A DNA stretch of 64,000 nt from Mycobacterium dioxanotrophicus. Lineage in GTDB: Bacteria > Actinomycetota > Actinomycetes > Mycobacteriales > Mycobacteriaceae. The notes beneath the pieces are model-generated. The model searched no databases. It worked only from the letters and a program-made list of their open reading frames with translations, and had not been told where the DNA came from. The stretch covers positions 1,364,001 to 1,428,000 of the forward strand of contig NZ_CP020809.1 of assembly GCF_002157835.1 (NCBI RefSeq), written 5' to 3'. This document shows, in pieces, positions 47,704 through 57,600 of the stretch (its first letter is position 1; the number at the start of each line of letters is the position of its first letter). Both the position numbers and the translations under genes were made by a program.

Positions 47704-48583
47704 TCACGCGGCCTGACTGGCCGGTGTGGTCATGATTGCTTCGAATTCGATCGGGGTCAACCGCCCGAGACCCGCCTGGCGCCGGCGACGATGATAGGTC
47801 CGTTCGATCCAGGTGACGATCGCGATCCGCAGCTCCTCGCGGGTGTCCCAGCGGCGACGATCGAGCACGTTCTTCTGCAGCAGACTAAAGAAGCTCTCCA
47901 TGGCCGCGTTGTCGCCGGCTGCGCCGACACGGCCCATCGATCCGACCATCTCGAAGCGGCCCAGAGCATGCACGAATCTCCTTGACCTGAACTGAGATCC
48001 GCGATCGGAATGCAGAATGCATCCGGCCACCTCGCCGCGGCGTGCCACCGCGTTGCTCAAGGCCGTGGTCGCTAACCGGGACTTCATTCGGGAGTCGATC
48101 GAGTACCCGACGATGCGGTTGGAGTACACGTCCTTGATCGCACACAGATAGAGCTTGCCTTCACCGGTGCGATGCTCGGTGATATCGCTGAGCCACAACT
48201 GATTTGGACCGCCAGCGGTGAAGTCACGCTCGACAAGATCATCGTGCACCGGCGGACCGACCTTGCCGTTCTTGCCGCGTTTCTTACCGAACACACTCCA
48301 CAATCGATTCTGCGAGCAGATCCGCCAGGCGGTGCGCTCAGCCATCGGCTCGCCGACATCGCGGGCCTCTTGGACCAGGTAGCGGTACCCGAACTCCGGG
48401 TCGTCCTTGTGGGCGTCGAACAGGGCGTTGGCGCGGTAGGCCTCGATCATCTCGGCGTCGGTGATCGGCTGGGCCAGCCAGCGGTAGTACGGCTGGCGGG
48501 CGAGCTTGAGTACCCGGCACGTCACCGCGACGGGGATCCCGTCGGCGGCGAGCTCACTTACGAGCGGGTAGATCCTTTTCCCG
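47704..48583 (-). CDS. IS3-family transposase OrfB (DDE), made by -1 frameshift from OrfA
   Basis: The catalytic part of the transposase. The DDE residues are the Asp in WLSDITEH, the Asp in ILHSDRGSQF and the Glu in NAAMESFFSLLQ, with the K/R residue shortly after. An N-terminal helical HTH_21-like segment (YRANALFDAHKDDPEFGYR) precedes it. A slippery GAAAAGG stretch at 48574-48580 near the end of orfA allows a -1 shift giving KRIYPLVSELAADG, so the functional protein is an OrfAB fusion. The reading frame has no internal stop. It runs opposite to the interrupted methyltransferase. Confidence 0.88.
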
Positions 48584-48917
48584 GCAGGTTGGCCTGCGAC
48601 AGATAGGCCGCCGCGCGGCGCAGGACCTCGTTCTCCTGCTCCAACAACCGATTCCGGCGACGCAGCTCCCGTAACTCAGCCGAATCGCCGGTGCTCTTGC
48701 CGGGCTTGGCACCTTCATCGATATCGGCTTGGCGCATCCACTTGTGCAGCGTCATCGGGTGCACACCGAAATCAGTGGCGATGTGCTCGATCGTCACGCC
48801 GTCGTCGCGGTTGCGGGCCACACGGACGACATCATCGCGGAACTCTCGGGGGTAGGGCCTGGGCACACTGACATCCTTCCAGCTCACCCGTTCCGGGCAA
48901 GCCAACTCAGATGTCAC
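48558..48917 (-). CDS. IS3-family transposase OrfA
   Basis: The frame is up to 119 residues, but the first start codon lies in the terminal repeat. A GTG giving VPRPYPREF about 17 codons later is more likely. It has a helix-turn-helix (IEHIATDFGVHPMTLHKWM) and a leucine-zipper segment (LRELRRRNRLLEQENEVLRR). It binds the IS ends and provides the N-terminal part of the frameshifted OrfAB transposase. Confidence 0.85.
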   Translation of the reverse strand: MTSELACPERVSWKDVSVPRPYPREFRDDVVRVARNRDDGVTIEHIATDFGVHPMTLHKWMRQADIDEGAKPGKSTGDSAELRELRRRNRLLEQENEVLRRAAAYLSQANLPGKGSTRS

Positions 48918-48936
48918 CTATTCGTGCAGCAGACCC
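48911..48936. repeat. Right inverted repeat of the IS3-family element
   Basis: Inverted copy of 47672-47697 with three differences. The following CAT (48937-48939) is the second copy of the target duplication. Confidence 0.88.
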
Positions 48937-48939
48937 CAT

Positions 48940-49741
48940 TGCCGCATATCCGAAGTGGCATGGTGAGTCCAGTTCGAGCTACTTCCGGCTGGCGTGGAGG
49001 CGAATGGGGGAGCCGGCTAATGTCCGTACTCTGCACTCAGCAATCGTGCCGCCCGGTCCTTGTCACGTGGACCTAGTTCGGAGCGCGGCCCTTGCGTCGA
49101 CAAGTGACCTTGTAGTTGCCAGCGGTACTTGGTCGTCGATCGTCGCTGACTTCTTTGTAAAGGCGGCGGGAGTCTCAGAACTAAAGTATGGAGTTGTCGC
49201 ACGCCTTCCGCATGTTCGAAACCACTTCCTCGAAGCTCAACTTTCACTCCGAACGCTCCGCCTGAATTGCCTCGTCCGCCCGTACGCACCACTCTGGGAG
49301 GAGCTCTACGACACGGCATGGCAGCAGGATTCGTGGGTACCGCACATTGGCGTGGACTACGCCAGCCGCACACCGCTGGGTGAAGTCGGCCCGAAATGGG
49401 AGTGGGCCACGCCGCTGCGCCGCGCTGCGGATCGGCGGCAGGCGTTGGTGGAGATCGACGCGATCGTGGCGATCATGCTCGGCATCACTGCCGAGGAACT
49501 GCTCACGATTTACCGCACCCAGTTCCCGGTGTTGCAGAAGTACGAGCGGGACGCGCTCTACGACGCGAACGGCCGACAGCTACCCGGAAAGCTCTTTTCC
49601 GACTATCGCAAAAAGAGCGCCCTGAATCCCGAAGACCTCACCATCGACGGCGTCACCTATGTCGAGCCGTTCCTCGGCGTCGAACGGGAGCGCGATATGG
49701 AGCTGGCGCACAAGCACTTCAGCGCACTGGTAGAGGTCTAG
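48940..49741 (+). pseudogene. DrmMI/PglX-like adenine methyltransferase, 3' part
   Basis: The C-terminal 266 codons of the interrupted methyltransferase, in frame with the 5' part once the IS and one CAT are removed. It includes LAWRRMGEPANVRTLHSAIVPPG, a segment typical of the region following the catalytic domain in Eco57I/PglX-like enzymes, and a C-terminal part with conserved-looking LLTIYRTQFPVLQKYERDALYD. An ORF could start inside the IS end at 48911 but would give only a tail without cofactor or catalytic motifs. It ends 46 bases before the DUF262-DUF1524 gene. Confidence 0.88.
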
Positions 49742-49787
49742 TTGAGACGGCAAAGGCGATGTTAGGTCGAGAGTTGGGGGAGGCACG

Positions 49788-51653
49788 TTGAAGGAGATAC
49801 ACGGGGTAGCACGGTCCGTCGCTGAGATCCTCAAGGGCGCCAAGTACTCCATCGACTACTACCAACGCGACTACAAGTGGGAAGAAAAGCAGCTTCGTGA
49901 ACTCATCGACGATCTGAGCGCCCAGTTCCTCGATGCATACCTGCCGTCGCACCAACGCGAGGAGGTGCAGTCATACCCGTTCTATTTCCTGGGCTCGATC
50001 GTGCTCAGCGAGAAAGGCGCGCAACGGTTCATCGTTGACGGGCAACAACGACTGACGACCTTAACGCTATTGCTGACCTGTCTGCGCGAACTGCAGAACG
50101 GTCACAACCAGCCAAACATCGACGAACTGATCTTGTCGAATGCGTTTGGCAAGAAGTCGTTCAACCTCGACGTCGAGGATCGCGTTGCCTGTATGACAGC
50201 GCTGTACGAGGGACAACCATTCAGCCCGTCTCCCGCGGATAGCGATTCGGTGCGAAACCTCGTCGAGCGTTACGAAGACATCGGCGAGCTGCTGCCACAG
50301 GACCTGCAGGGTGCTGCCCTGCCGTACTTCATCGACTGGCTGCAGTACCGCGTCCAGATCATCCAGATCACCGCCTACAGCGACGACGACGCCTACACCA
50401 TTTTCGAGACGATGAACGACCGTGGGCTGCAACTGCGCCCCGTCGACATGCTCAAGGGCTACCTGCTGGCCGGGATCGACGAGGACGCCCGCCGTGGGCC
50501 AGGGGACTTGTGGCGCCACCGTGTGCAGGATCTCGCCGCGGTGGGCAAGGAACTCGACGCCGACTTCTTCAAGGCGTGGCTACGCAGCCAGTACGCCGAG
50601 ACCATCCGCGAACGGCGCAAGGGTGCGGTCGGTTTGGACTACGACAAAATCGGCACCGAGTTCCACCGATGGCTGCGAAGCAATGCCTCACGTATCGGTC
50701 TGGAGAAATCCGACGATTATTCCCGGTTCATCCGCGAGGATTTCGAGTTCTACCGTCGTCATTTCATGACCATCATGGCGGCCACCAAAGCGCCGGCGTT
50801 GGTGGCGGGTCTGGAGCGCGTCCGGTACAACGCTGATCACCAGTTCACCTTGCAGGTCCCGATGTTGCTGGCGCCGTTGGTCGTGGGCGAGGACGATGCC
50901 GTAGCGGTGCGCAAGATCGGCCTGGTGGCGAATTACGTCGACATCCTGCTGACCTGGCGCATCTGGAACAACCGCGCAATCGACGCCTCCACCCTGCAAT
51001 ATCGGACGTTCCTGGTGACGAAAGCGATTCGCGGCCAGGATGTCTCCAAGATCGGACGCATCTTGTACGACCAGCTCATGCAAGAGGCTGAGCGGATCGG
51101 CAGCACGGACCGACTCAGATTGCATCAACAGAATCGCCGCCACCTGCACCGGCTACTCGCCCGGATCACCGACTACGTCGAAGTGGAATCCGGTGGTCAC
51201 TCGACGTATCTGCAGATGACCAGCGGTTCACCGGTGAAATACGAAGTGGAACACATCTGGGCGAATCACCCCCGCCGCCACTCCGACGAGTTCGAGCACG
51301 CAGCCGACTTCGCGGATCATCGCAATCTGATGGGCGACCTCCTGCTGTTGCCGAAGAAGTTCAACGCCAGCTACGGCGACATGACCTTCGAGAAGAAGCT
51401 GAAACATTACAACGCCCAGAACCTGCTGGCACGGTCGCTGAATGCTGAGTGCTACAAGAACAATCCGGGCTTCCGACAATTCCTCGATCGCACCGGCCTG
51501 CCGTTCACGCCGTACGACGATTTCACCGCACGGGCCGTGCTGGACCGCGGCACGCTCTACGAAAAGGTGGCGCAACAGATTTGGAATCCAGAAGATCTGT
51601 TGGTCGACGATTCCCTGATCACAGCCCAATCGACGCCATATAGGAACACCTGA
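49788..51653 (+). CDS. DUF262-DUF1524 (GmrSD-like) protein
   Basis: A 621-residue protein. Start TTG at 49788, supported by GGGGGAGG at 49776-49783, four bases upstream. The N-terminal DUF262 half has IDYYQRDYKWEEKQLRELIDDL and IVDGQQRLTTLTLLL (nucleotide-hydrolysing DGQQR motif), followed by FETMNDRGLQLRPVDMLKGYLL. The C-terminal DUF1524 half has YEVEHIWANHPRRH, HRNLMGDLLLLPKKFNASYG and a following lysine-rich helix, the His-Asn-His nuclease signature. GmrSD enzymes cut modified phage DNA using NTP, but relatives occur in many defence loci with unknown targets. Its stop overlaps the start of the giant helicase gene (TGATG), so the two are co-translated. Confidence 0.88.
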   Translation: MKEIHGVARSVAEILKGAKYSIDYYQRDYKWEEKQLRELIDDLSAQFLDAYLPSHQREEVQSYPFYFLGSIVLSEKGAQRFIVDGQQRLTTLTLLLTCLRELQNGHNQPNIDELILSNAFGKKSFNLDVEDRVACMTALYEGQPFSPSPADSDSVRNLVERYEDIGELLPQDLQGAALPYFIDWLQYRVQIIQITAYSDDDAYTIFETMNDRGLQLRPVDMLKGYLLAGIDEDARRGPGDLWRHRVQDLAAVGKELDADFFKAWLRSQYAETIRERRKGAVGLDYDKIGTEFHRWLRSNASRIGLEKSDDYSRFIREDFEFYRRHFMTIMAATKAPALVAGLERVRYNADHQFTLQVPMLLAPLVVGEDDAVAVRKIGLVANYVDILLTWRIWNNRAIDASTLQYRTFLVTKAIRGQDVSKIGRILYDQLMQEAERIGSTDRLRLHQQNRRHLHRLLARITDYVEVESGGHSTYLQMTSGSPVKYEVEHIWANHPRRHSDEFEHAADFADHRNLMGDLLLLPKKFNASYGDMTFEKKLKHYNAQNLLARSLNAECYKNNPGFRQFLDRTGLPFTPYDDFTARAVLDRGTLYEKVAQQIWNPEDLLVDDSLITAQSTPYRNT

Positions 51654-54600
51654 TGGGCGCACTGCTTCCCACTATCCAAGCTATGCACCTGCGAGAGGGC
51701 CTCACCGACTACCTCGCAACGACATTCGCACTGACCGACCCCGACGCGCAGGCGGTGCTCACCGACTTCATCGGTGATCCCGACAACGGGATGTTCAAGG
51801 GACCGTACGTACGGCTGCGGTTGCCGTTCGCCCCGGCCGCCGACGGCTGGCGAGATCATCTGGATTGGTGGCCGGCCGGTTTCACCCCGTACGGGCACCA
51901 GGCGCGGGCTTTTGAACGACTCTCTACCCAGCACCAAGATCGGCCGCTGCCAACGCTGGTCACCACCGGCACCGGGTCGGGTAAGACCGAGGCTTTCCTG
52001 TATCCGATCCTCGATCACGTGTTGCGCGCCAAGAAGTCCGGTGTCACCGGGATGAAGGCGCTGATCCTCTATCCGATGAACGCGCTCGCCAACGATCAGG
52101 CCGAGCGACTGGCCAAGCTGATCTCCGGGGATCCGGCCCTTGGTGCAGTCACTGCGGGTATTTACACCGGTGAGCAGAGCGGCGGTGGGCGCACTCGGGT
52201 CTCAGCAGATGGCTTGATCACGGATCGCTCACTCATGCACGACTCACCGCCCGACATCCTGCTCACCAACTACAAGATGCTCGACCACATGCTGTTGCGC
52301 CCCGACCGCGCCGATATGTGGCAGTTGTCAGCTGAATCGCTGCAATACCTGGTGCTCGACGAATTCCACACCTACGACGGTGCGCAAGGCACCGACGTCG
52401 CGATGCTGCTGCGTCGGCTCGGCCTCACCCTCAAAGCCCACTGGACCACCACGTCACGGGTCACCGACGATGACCGCGTTCGCCCGCTCGGCAAGATGAC
52501 CCCGGTCGCCACATCAGCGACCCTGGGTTCGCACGCCGCCCCGACCGCCATGCTCGACTTCGCCTACACCGTGTTTGGGGAACCGTTCGGTGCCGACGCG
52601 GTCATCGAGGAAACGCGGCTGAGCCCCGGCGAATGGCGCAAAGCCCGGTTGGGCAGCCACGACCACGCCTGGAAGCCGATCGAACCGGCCCTGCCCGACG
52701 CGCTCGACCGGATCACCGCCGTCGATCGAGGCGACGGCGACAACCGTGCTATCGCCACTGCGGTATTCGCCGAGCTCTTCGAGACGATGTTCCAATCTGA
52801 TCGCTTTGCGAAACCCACCCAGTCTGAACTTTTCGAGCAGACCGCCCAATCTGACCTCTTTGAGAAGTCAGGACATACAGGTGATCCCGCCACCGCGTCG
52901 GACCTGGACGCCGAGGAAATGCTCGACCAGCTCAAGCGGCACCGCTTCATCCAGGCAGTGCTGGAGAACGCGGTCGACGCAGTGTCGCTGCCCGACCTGG
53001 CCGAGCATGTGTTTCCGGCGGTCCCCGTCGATCGCGATGTCACCCGCACCCGCGACACCCGGATCCGCTTCCTGGAGTTCGTCGTTGCGATGCTCTCGCA
53101 CATCCGGGCCGAGACCGGCCGGGCGGCGCTCGGGGTCGATGTGCACCTGTGGATCCGGGAACTCAGCCGTATCGACCGCGCCGTCCGGGCCGCCACCGAA
53201 TACCGCTGGTCCGACGACGGCACCTCCGTCGACGACGAGCTGTACCTGCCCGCGGTGTACTGCCGGCACTGCGGACGCTCGGGCTGGGGTGCACGGCTGG
53301 CCCCCACCGGCAGCGCGCTCGACGTCACCGACGAGGCGATCCGCGCCGACCACGCCGCCGGTGCCTCTCGGTTCCGCGCGCTCATCTCAGCGCCCGCCGA
53401 AGCTCAGGTCGTCGGCGGCGTCGACGGTCTGCGGTGGTTCCACCTCGACCAGCGTGGACTCCTCGACACGACACCGGACCCACAGAGCCCTGCTGTTGTC
53501 GACGGCCGGGTACTGCCGGTGCTCACCCTGATCGGACCGGACGCCGACGAGCAATCCAAGAACGACGTCTGCCCCGCCTGCGGGGCCGCTGACGGCATCC
53601 GGTTCCTCGGCAGCGCGGTGGCCACCCAGCTGTCGGTGACCCTGTCGAACCTGTTCGGCGACAAGCAGCTCGACGCCGCCGAAAAGAAAGCGTTGATGTT
53701 CACCGACAGCGTGCAGGACGCCGCGCACCGCGCCGGCTTCGTGCAGGCACGCTCGCACAGCTTGAGCCTGCGCACGGCGCTGCGCGGAGCGCTTGGCGAT
53801 GCCGAACTCGACCTTGACGAGCTCGCCCGAGCCGTCATCGACCGTGCCGGAAACGATCCGATGCTGCGCTACCAGCTGCTGCCGCCGGACATCGTTGACC
53901 GCGACGAGTTCGTGGCGTTCTGGAAGCCCGACGTGCATCCCAACTCGCGGCGGGCGGCGGAAAACAAGGCCAAGCGCCGGCTGCGGTTCGACGTCGACCT
54001 CGAATTCGGTCTGCAGTCCCGCACCGGCCGCACCCTGGAGCTAACCGGCAGCGTCGTCGCCGAGGTCTACCTCGGGGCGGCGCACAAGGCACCGATCATC
54101 GGGAGGCGTGCCCTCGACAAGGCCGGCCCCGCCCAGTTTCCGTTGACCGGGGTCTCCGATGCAGCACTGGCCCAGTGGGTGCGGGGTACGGTCGAACGGA
54201 TCCGTACCCGCGGCGCCATTCACCACGACTGGCTGCGGCCTTACCTGGAGAAGAACGCCAACCGCTACCACGTGTGGGGTGGGCGCCCACGCGGACAGGG
54301 CATGCCCGCCTTCCCGAAAGGTCGCCCCGCCCCGGCCTTCCCGGCTCTCAAGTCCGGAACCGGTGCCCTGCCAGAGGGATTCGACCCGATCACGGCCCCG
54401 TCTTCCTGGTACGCGCAATGGACGTCGCGATGCCTGGACGTCAGCCCCCACGACGGCACCTTCCTGGCCAAGGCGCTGTTCGCCGACCTCGCCGAGCAGA
54501 TGCTGCTGTCGACCGCCACCACCGAGACCGGCTCCACCGTCTACGGATTGTCGCCGGCCACCGTCCAGGTCAGCGCTCCTACGCTGGAAGCGCTCGTCGA

Positions 54601-57600
54601 CGCGCGGCACCTGCTGGCCTGTGACATCTGCCACACCCCGGTGCCGGGCAGTGCCACCACCGTCGACGAACTGGACGGGGCACCCTGCACGTTGATCCGC
54701 TGCCCCGGACGGCTGCGTCGTAGCGCGAAGACCGACAACTTCTACCGGCGTCTCTACGACTCCACGGAGATGAAACGTGTCGTCGCACGGGAACACACCG
54801 GCCTGCTGCCGACCAAGACCCGCCTCGAATATGAGACTGCATTCAAACGCGGCGGCACCGACCCGCAAGCACCCAACGTGCTCGTCGCGACCCCGACCCT
54901 GGAGATGGGCATCGACATCGGTGACCTGTCCACCGTCATGCTCGGATCGCTGCCCCGATCGGTGTCGTCCTATCTGCAGCGTGTCGGACGCGCCGGCCGG
55001 CTCACCGGAAACTCGTTGGTGCTGGCCTACGTTCGCGGCCGAGGCGAACATCTGCCCAAGCTGTTCGAACCGCTGTCGGTGATCCAGGGGGATGTACGCC
55101 CGCCGGCGACGTTCCTCAGCGCCGAGGAAATCCTGCAACGCCAGTACATTGCGCACATCATCGACCAGTTCGCCCGTGACCCGCAGCTGGTGGCGCCCAA
55201 GGATGCACGGTCGGTGCTCGGCGACAACGGGGCGGACAGCTGGCTGGCCCGGCTGATGGACACCGCCGCCAACGACGCCGATGCGTTGTTGGACCGCTTC
55301 CTGGCCCAGTTCGGGGAGCATCTCAGCCCCGACGCCGTCGACGCCTTGCGGTCTTGGGCGAGCGCACCACCGCAGGGCGGCCCCAGTGGCCTCACTCAGC
55401 GCCTGATGGCCGCGGCATATCAATGGCAAGTTGATCTCAAAGAAATCAGCGAACGATTGGCGATCGTCGAGGCGGACCTGCCCGAGTTCGAACGCCGGGC
55501 CACCTCCCCGGCCGCGACCGACGATGACCGCCGAGCCGCCAAGATCGCTAGGGGATCACTGAACCTGCTTCGCAAACAGTTCGATAAGCAGACCCGTGAC
55601 TACTGGATCTCGGTACTCGAGCGCTATGGAGTTCTACCCAACTACACGCTGCTCGACGACGCGGTGACCCTCGATGTCGGTGTCACCTGGATTGATCCGG
55701 ACAGCAATGACTACATGGGTGAGCAGCTCAGCTATCAGCGCGGTTCCCGGGTTGCGCTCACCGAACTCGCGCCCGGCGCCACCTTCTACGCACAAGGGCT
55801 CGCGGTCACCATCGACGCGGTCGACCTGGGTGCCGGTGAATCCAACATCCACGCCTGGCAGGTATGCCCACAATGCGGGTGGGTCCGCAGCAGCGCGTCC
55901 GCCACGGGACCCGACCCGGTGCCGAGCTGTCCGCGCTGCCACAGCACGGGCATCGCCGACGTGAGTCAGCACCTGCCGGTCGTCGAGATGACCCGCGTTT
56001 CGGCGGAAGTGCGCCGGGATGAGGCCACGATCAACGACCTACGCGACAACCGCGCGCAGGAACCGTTCACCGTGGTGACCGCCGCCGACGTCGACCCCAC
56101 CCAGGTGGGGCGCACCTGGTTCCGTTCTAGTTCATCGTTCGGTGCGGAATACCTGCGGCGCTTGGATATTCGCTGGATCAACCTGGGCGAACGCACGTCT
56201 AAAGGCAAGACTAGGATGATCGCCGGGCAGGAATCGGCCAGCGGCCTGTTCCGGGTCTGCGCGTCCTGTGGGCAACTCGACAAGGAGGCCGGCCGCAACA
56301 GTCGATACGAGCACCGCACCTGGTGTCGCCTGCGGGGCTCGGCCGCCGAGGATGTCCGCGACATCGCCCTGGCGCGACGACTGCGCACCCAGGGCGTGCT
56401 ACTGCACCTGCCGCCGCAGATGGAGTACGACAACTTCGCCCACCCCAGCCTGGCCGCCGCGATCCTGCTCGGCCTGCGTGAGGTGATCGGCGGATCACCC
56501 GAACATCTCGACGTCGCCACCATCAGCGACGCACTGTGGGCGCCCGACCGGCGCGCGCTGCTGATCCATGACACGGTTCCGGGTGGGACAGGGTACCTCG
56601 CCGAATTCGCCAATCACACCAAGGTTTTCGCGGTGCTGGCCGCCGCCCGGCAGATCCTGCGGGAATGCGCGTGCCGGGACGAGGAGCGGCTAGCCTGCCA
56701 CCGCTGCCTGTTGCCGTTCGCCGCGCCTTACGAGATGGATAAGGTGTCGCGGCTGACCGCATTGAACCTGCTCGACGGCATCCTGGAGGTCGGCGCCCAC
56801 GGTACGCCCGACCTGAATGCCTGGACCGCCGAGGTGACCGAGCAGGCACCGCCCAGTACGCCGCTCAGTGACGAGTCGTTCCTGGAGCGCGACTTCTACT
56901 GCTCGTTCATCGAGCGGCTCAAGTTGATGGGTGCCGCCGTCGTAGAGAAGCCGGGCACCTACGGTCCGTCGGCCACCATCACGCTGCAGGGCAGCAAGGC
57001 ACGGAAATGGTCACTGCGACCGCAGGTTTCCCTGGACTTCGTCAAGCCGGACTTTGTATTGCAGACCGCTGACCCGGACATCCCGCGGATCGCGGTCTTC
57101 GCCGACGGACGATCCTTCCATGCGGTCGCCGGGTGCAACCGCGTCGCCGAAGACGCCGACAAACGCTCCGCATTGCGGGTCGCGGGCTATCTGGTGTGGG
57201 CCTTCGGACATGAGGATCTGCAGCGGTTCAAATCTGGGGAGTCGATCGAGCCGGCTTGGTTCGATCAAAAGGCCACTAGCTTCGTCACCAGCCGGTTCCA
57301 TGTTCAACCGGGTTTGGTTCGGCTGCAAGCCAAAGACCCGGTATCGCAGCTGCTGGAGTTCGTGGTTGATCCAGATATCAAAGCGTGGGAGCACTTCAGC
57401 ACTTGGATGCCCTACCTCTTCGTGCGCGGCGACAACAGGGTGAAGTCTGATGTTGACGAGGTCACTGCGGCGGCGTTGGCGACGCTGGACGGATCGACGC
57501 CGTTTGAAGCGGCCGGGTCCGACATGTGCTGGGCGTATGCCGCCGGAAGCGTCACCGTCACCGCCAGCGTCCGGACCACGTCCGACCCGCCACAGGCTGT

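Larger units (their letters stand above)
47672..48936 (-). mobile_element. Intact IS3-family element inside the adenine methyltransferase gene
   Basis: A 1265-bp insertion with 26-bp inverted ends differing at three positions (both start GGGTCTGCTGCACGA). It is flanked by a 3-bp direct repeat, CAT, at 47669-47671 and 48937-48939. It encodes overlapping OrfA and OrfB with an intact DDE triad. Removing the element and one CAT restores a continuous methyltransferase frame reading EYIAAYPKWHG. Intact ends and genes indicate a recent insertion. Confidence 0.92.

Noticed and set aside
54041..55429. Minus-strand open frame of 462 codons inside the giant helicase gene
   Set aside because: Antisense to helicase lobe 2 with conserved motifs; the product is arginine- and glycine-rich without motifs.
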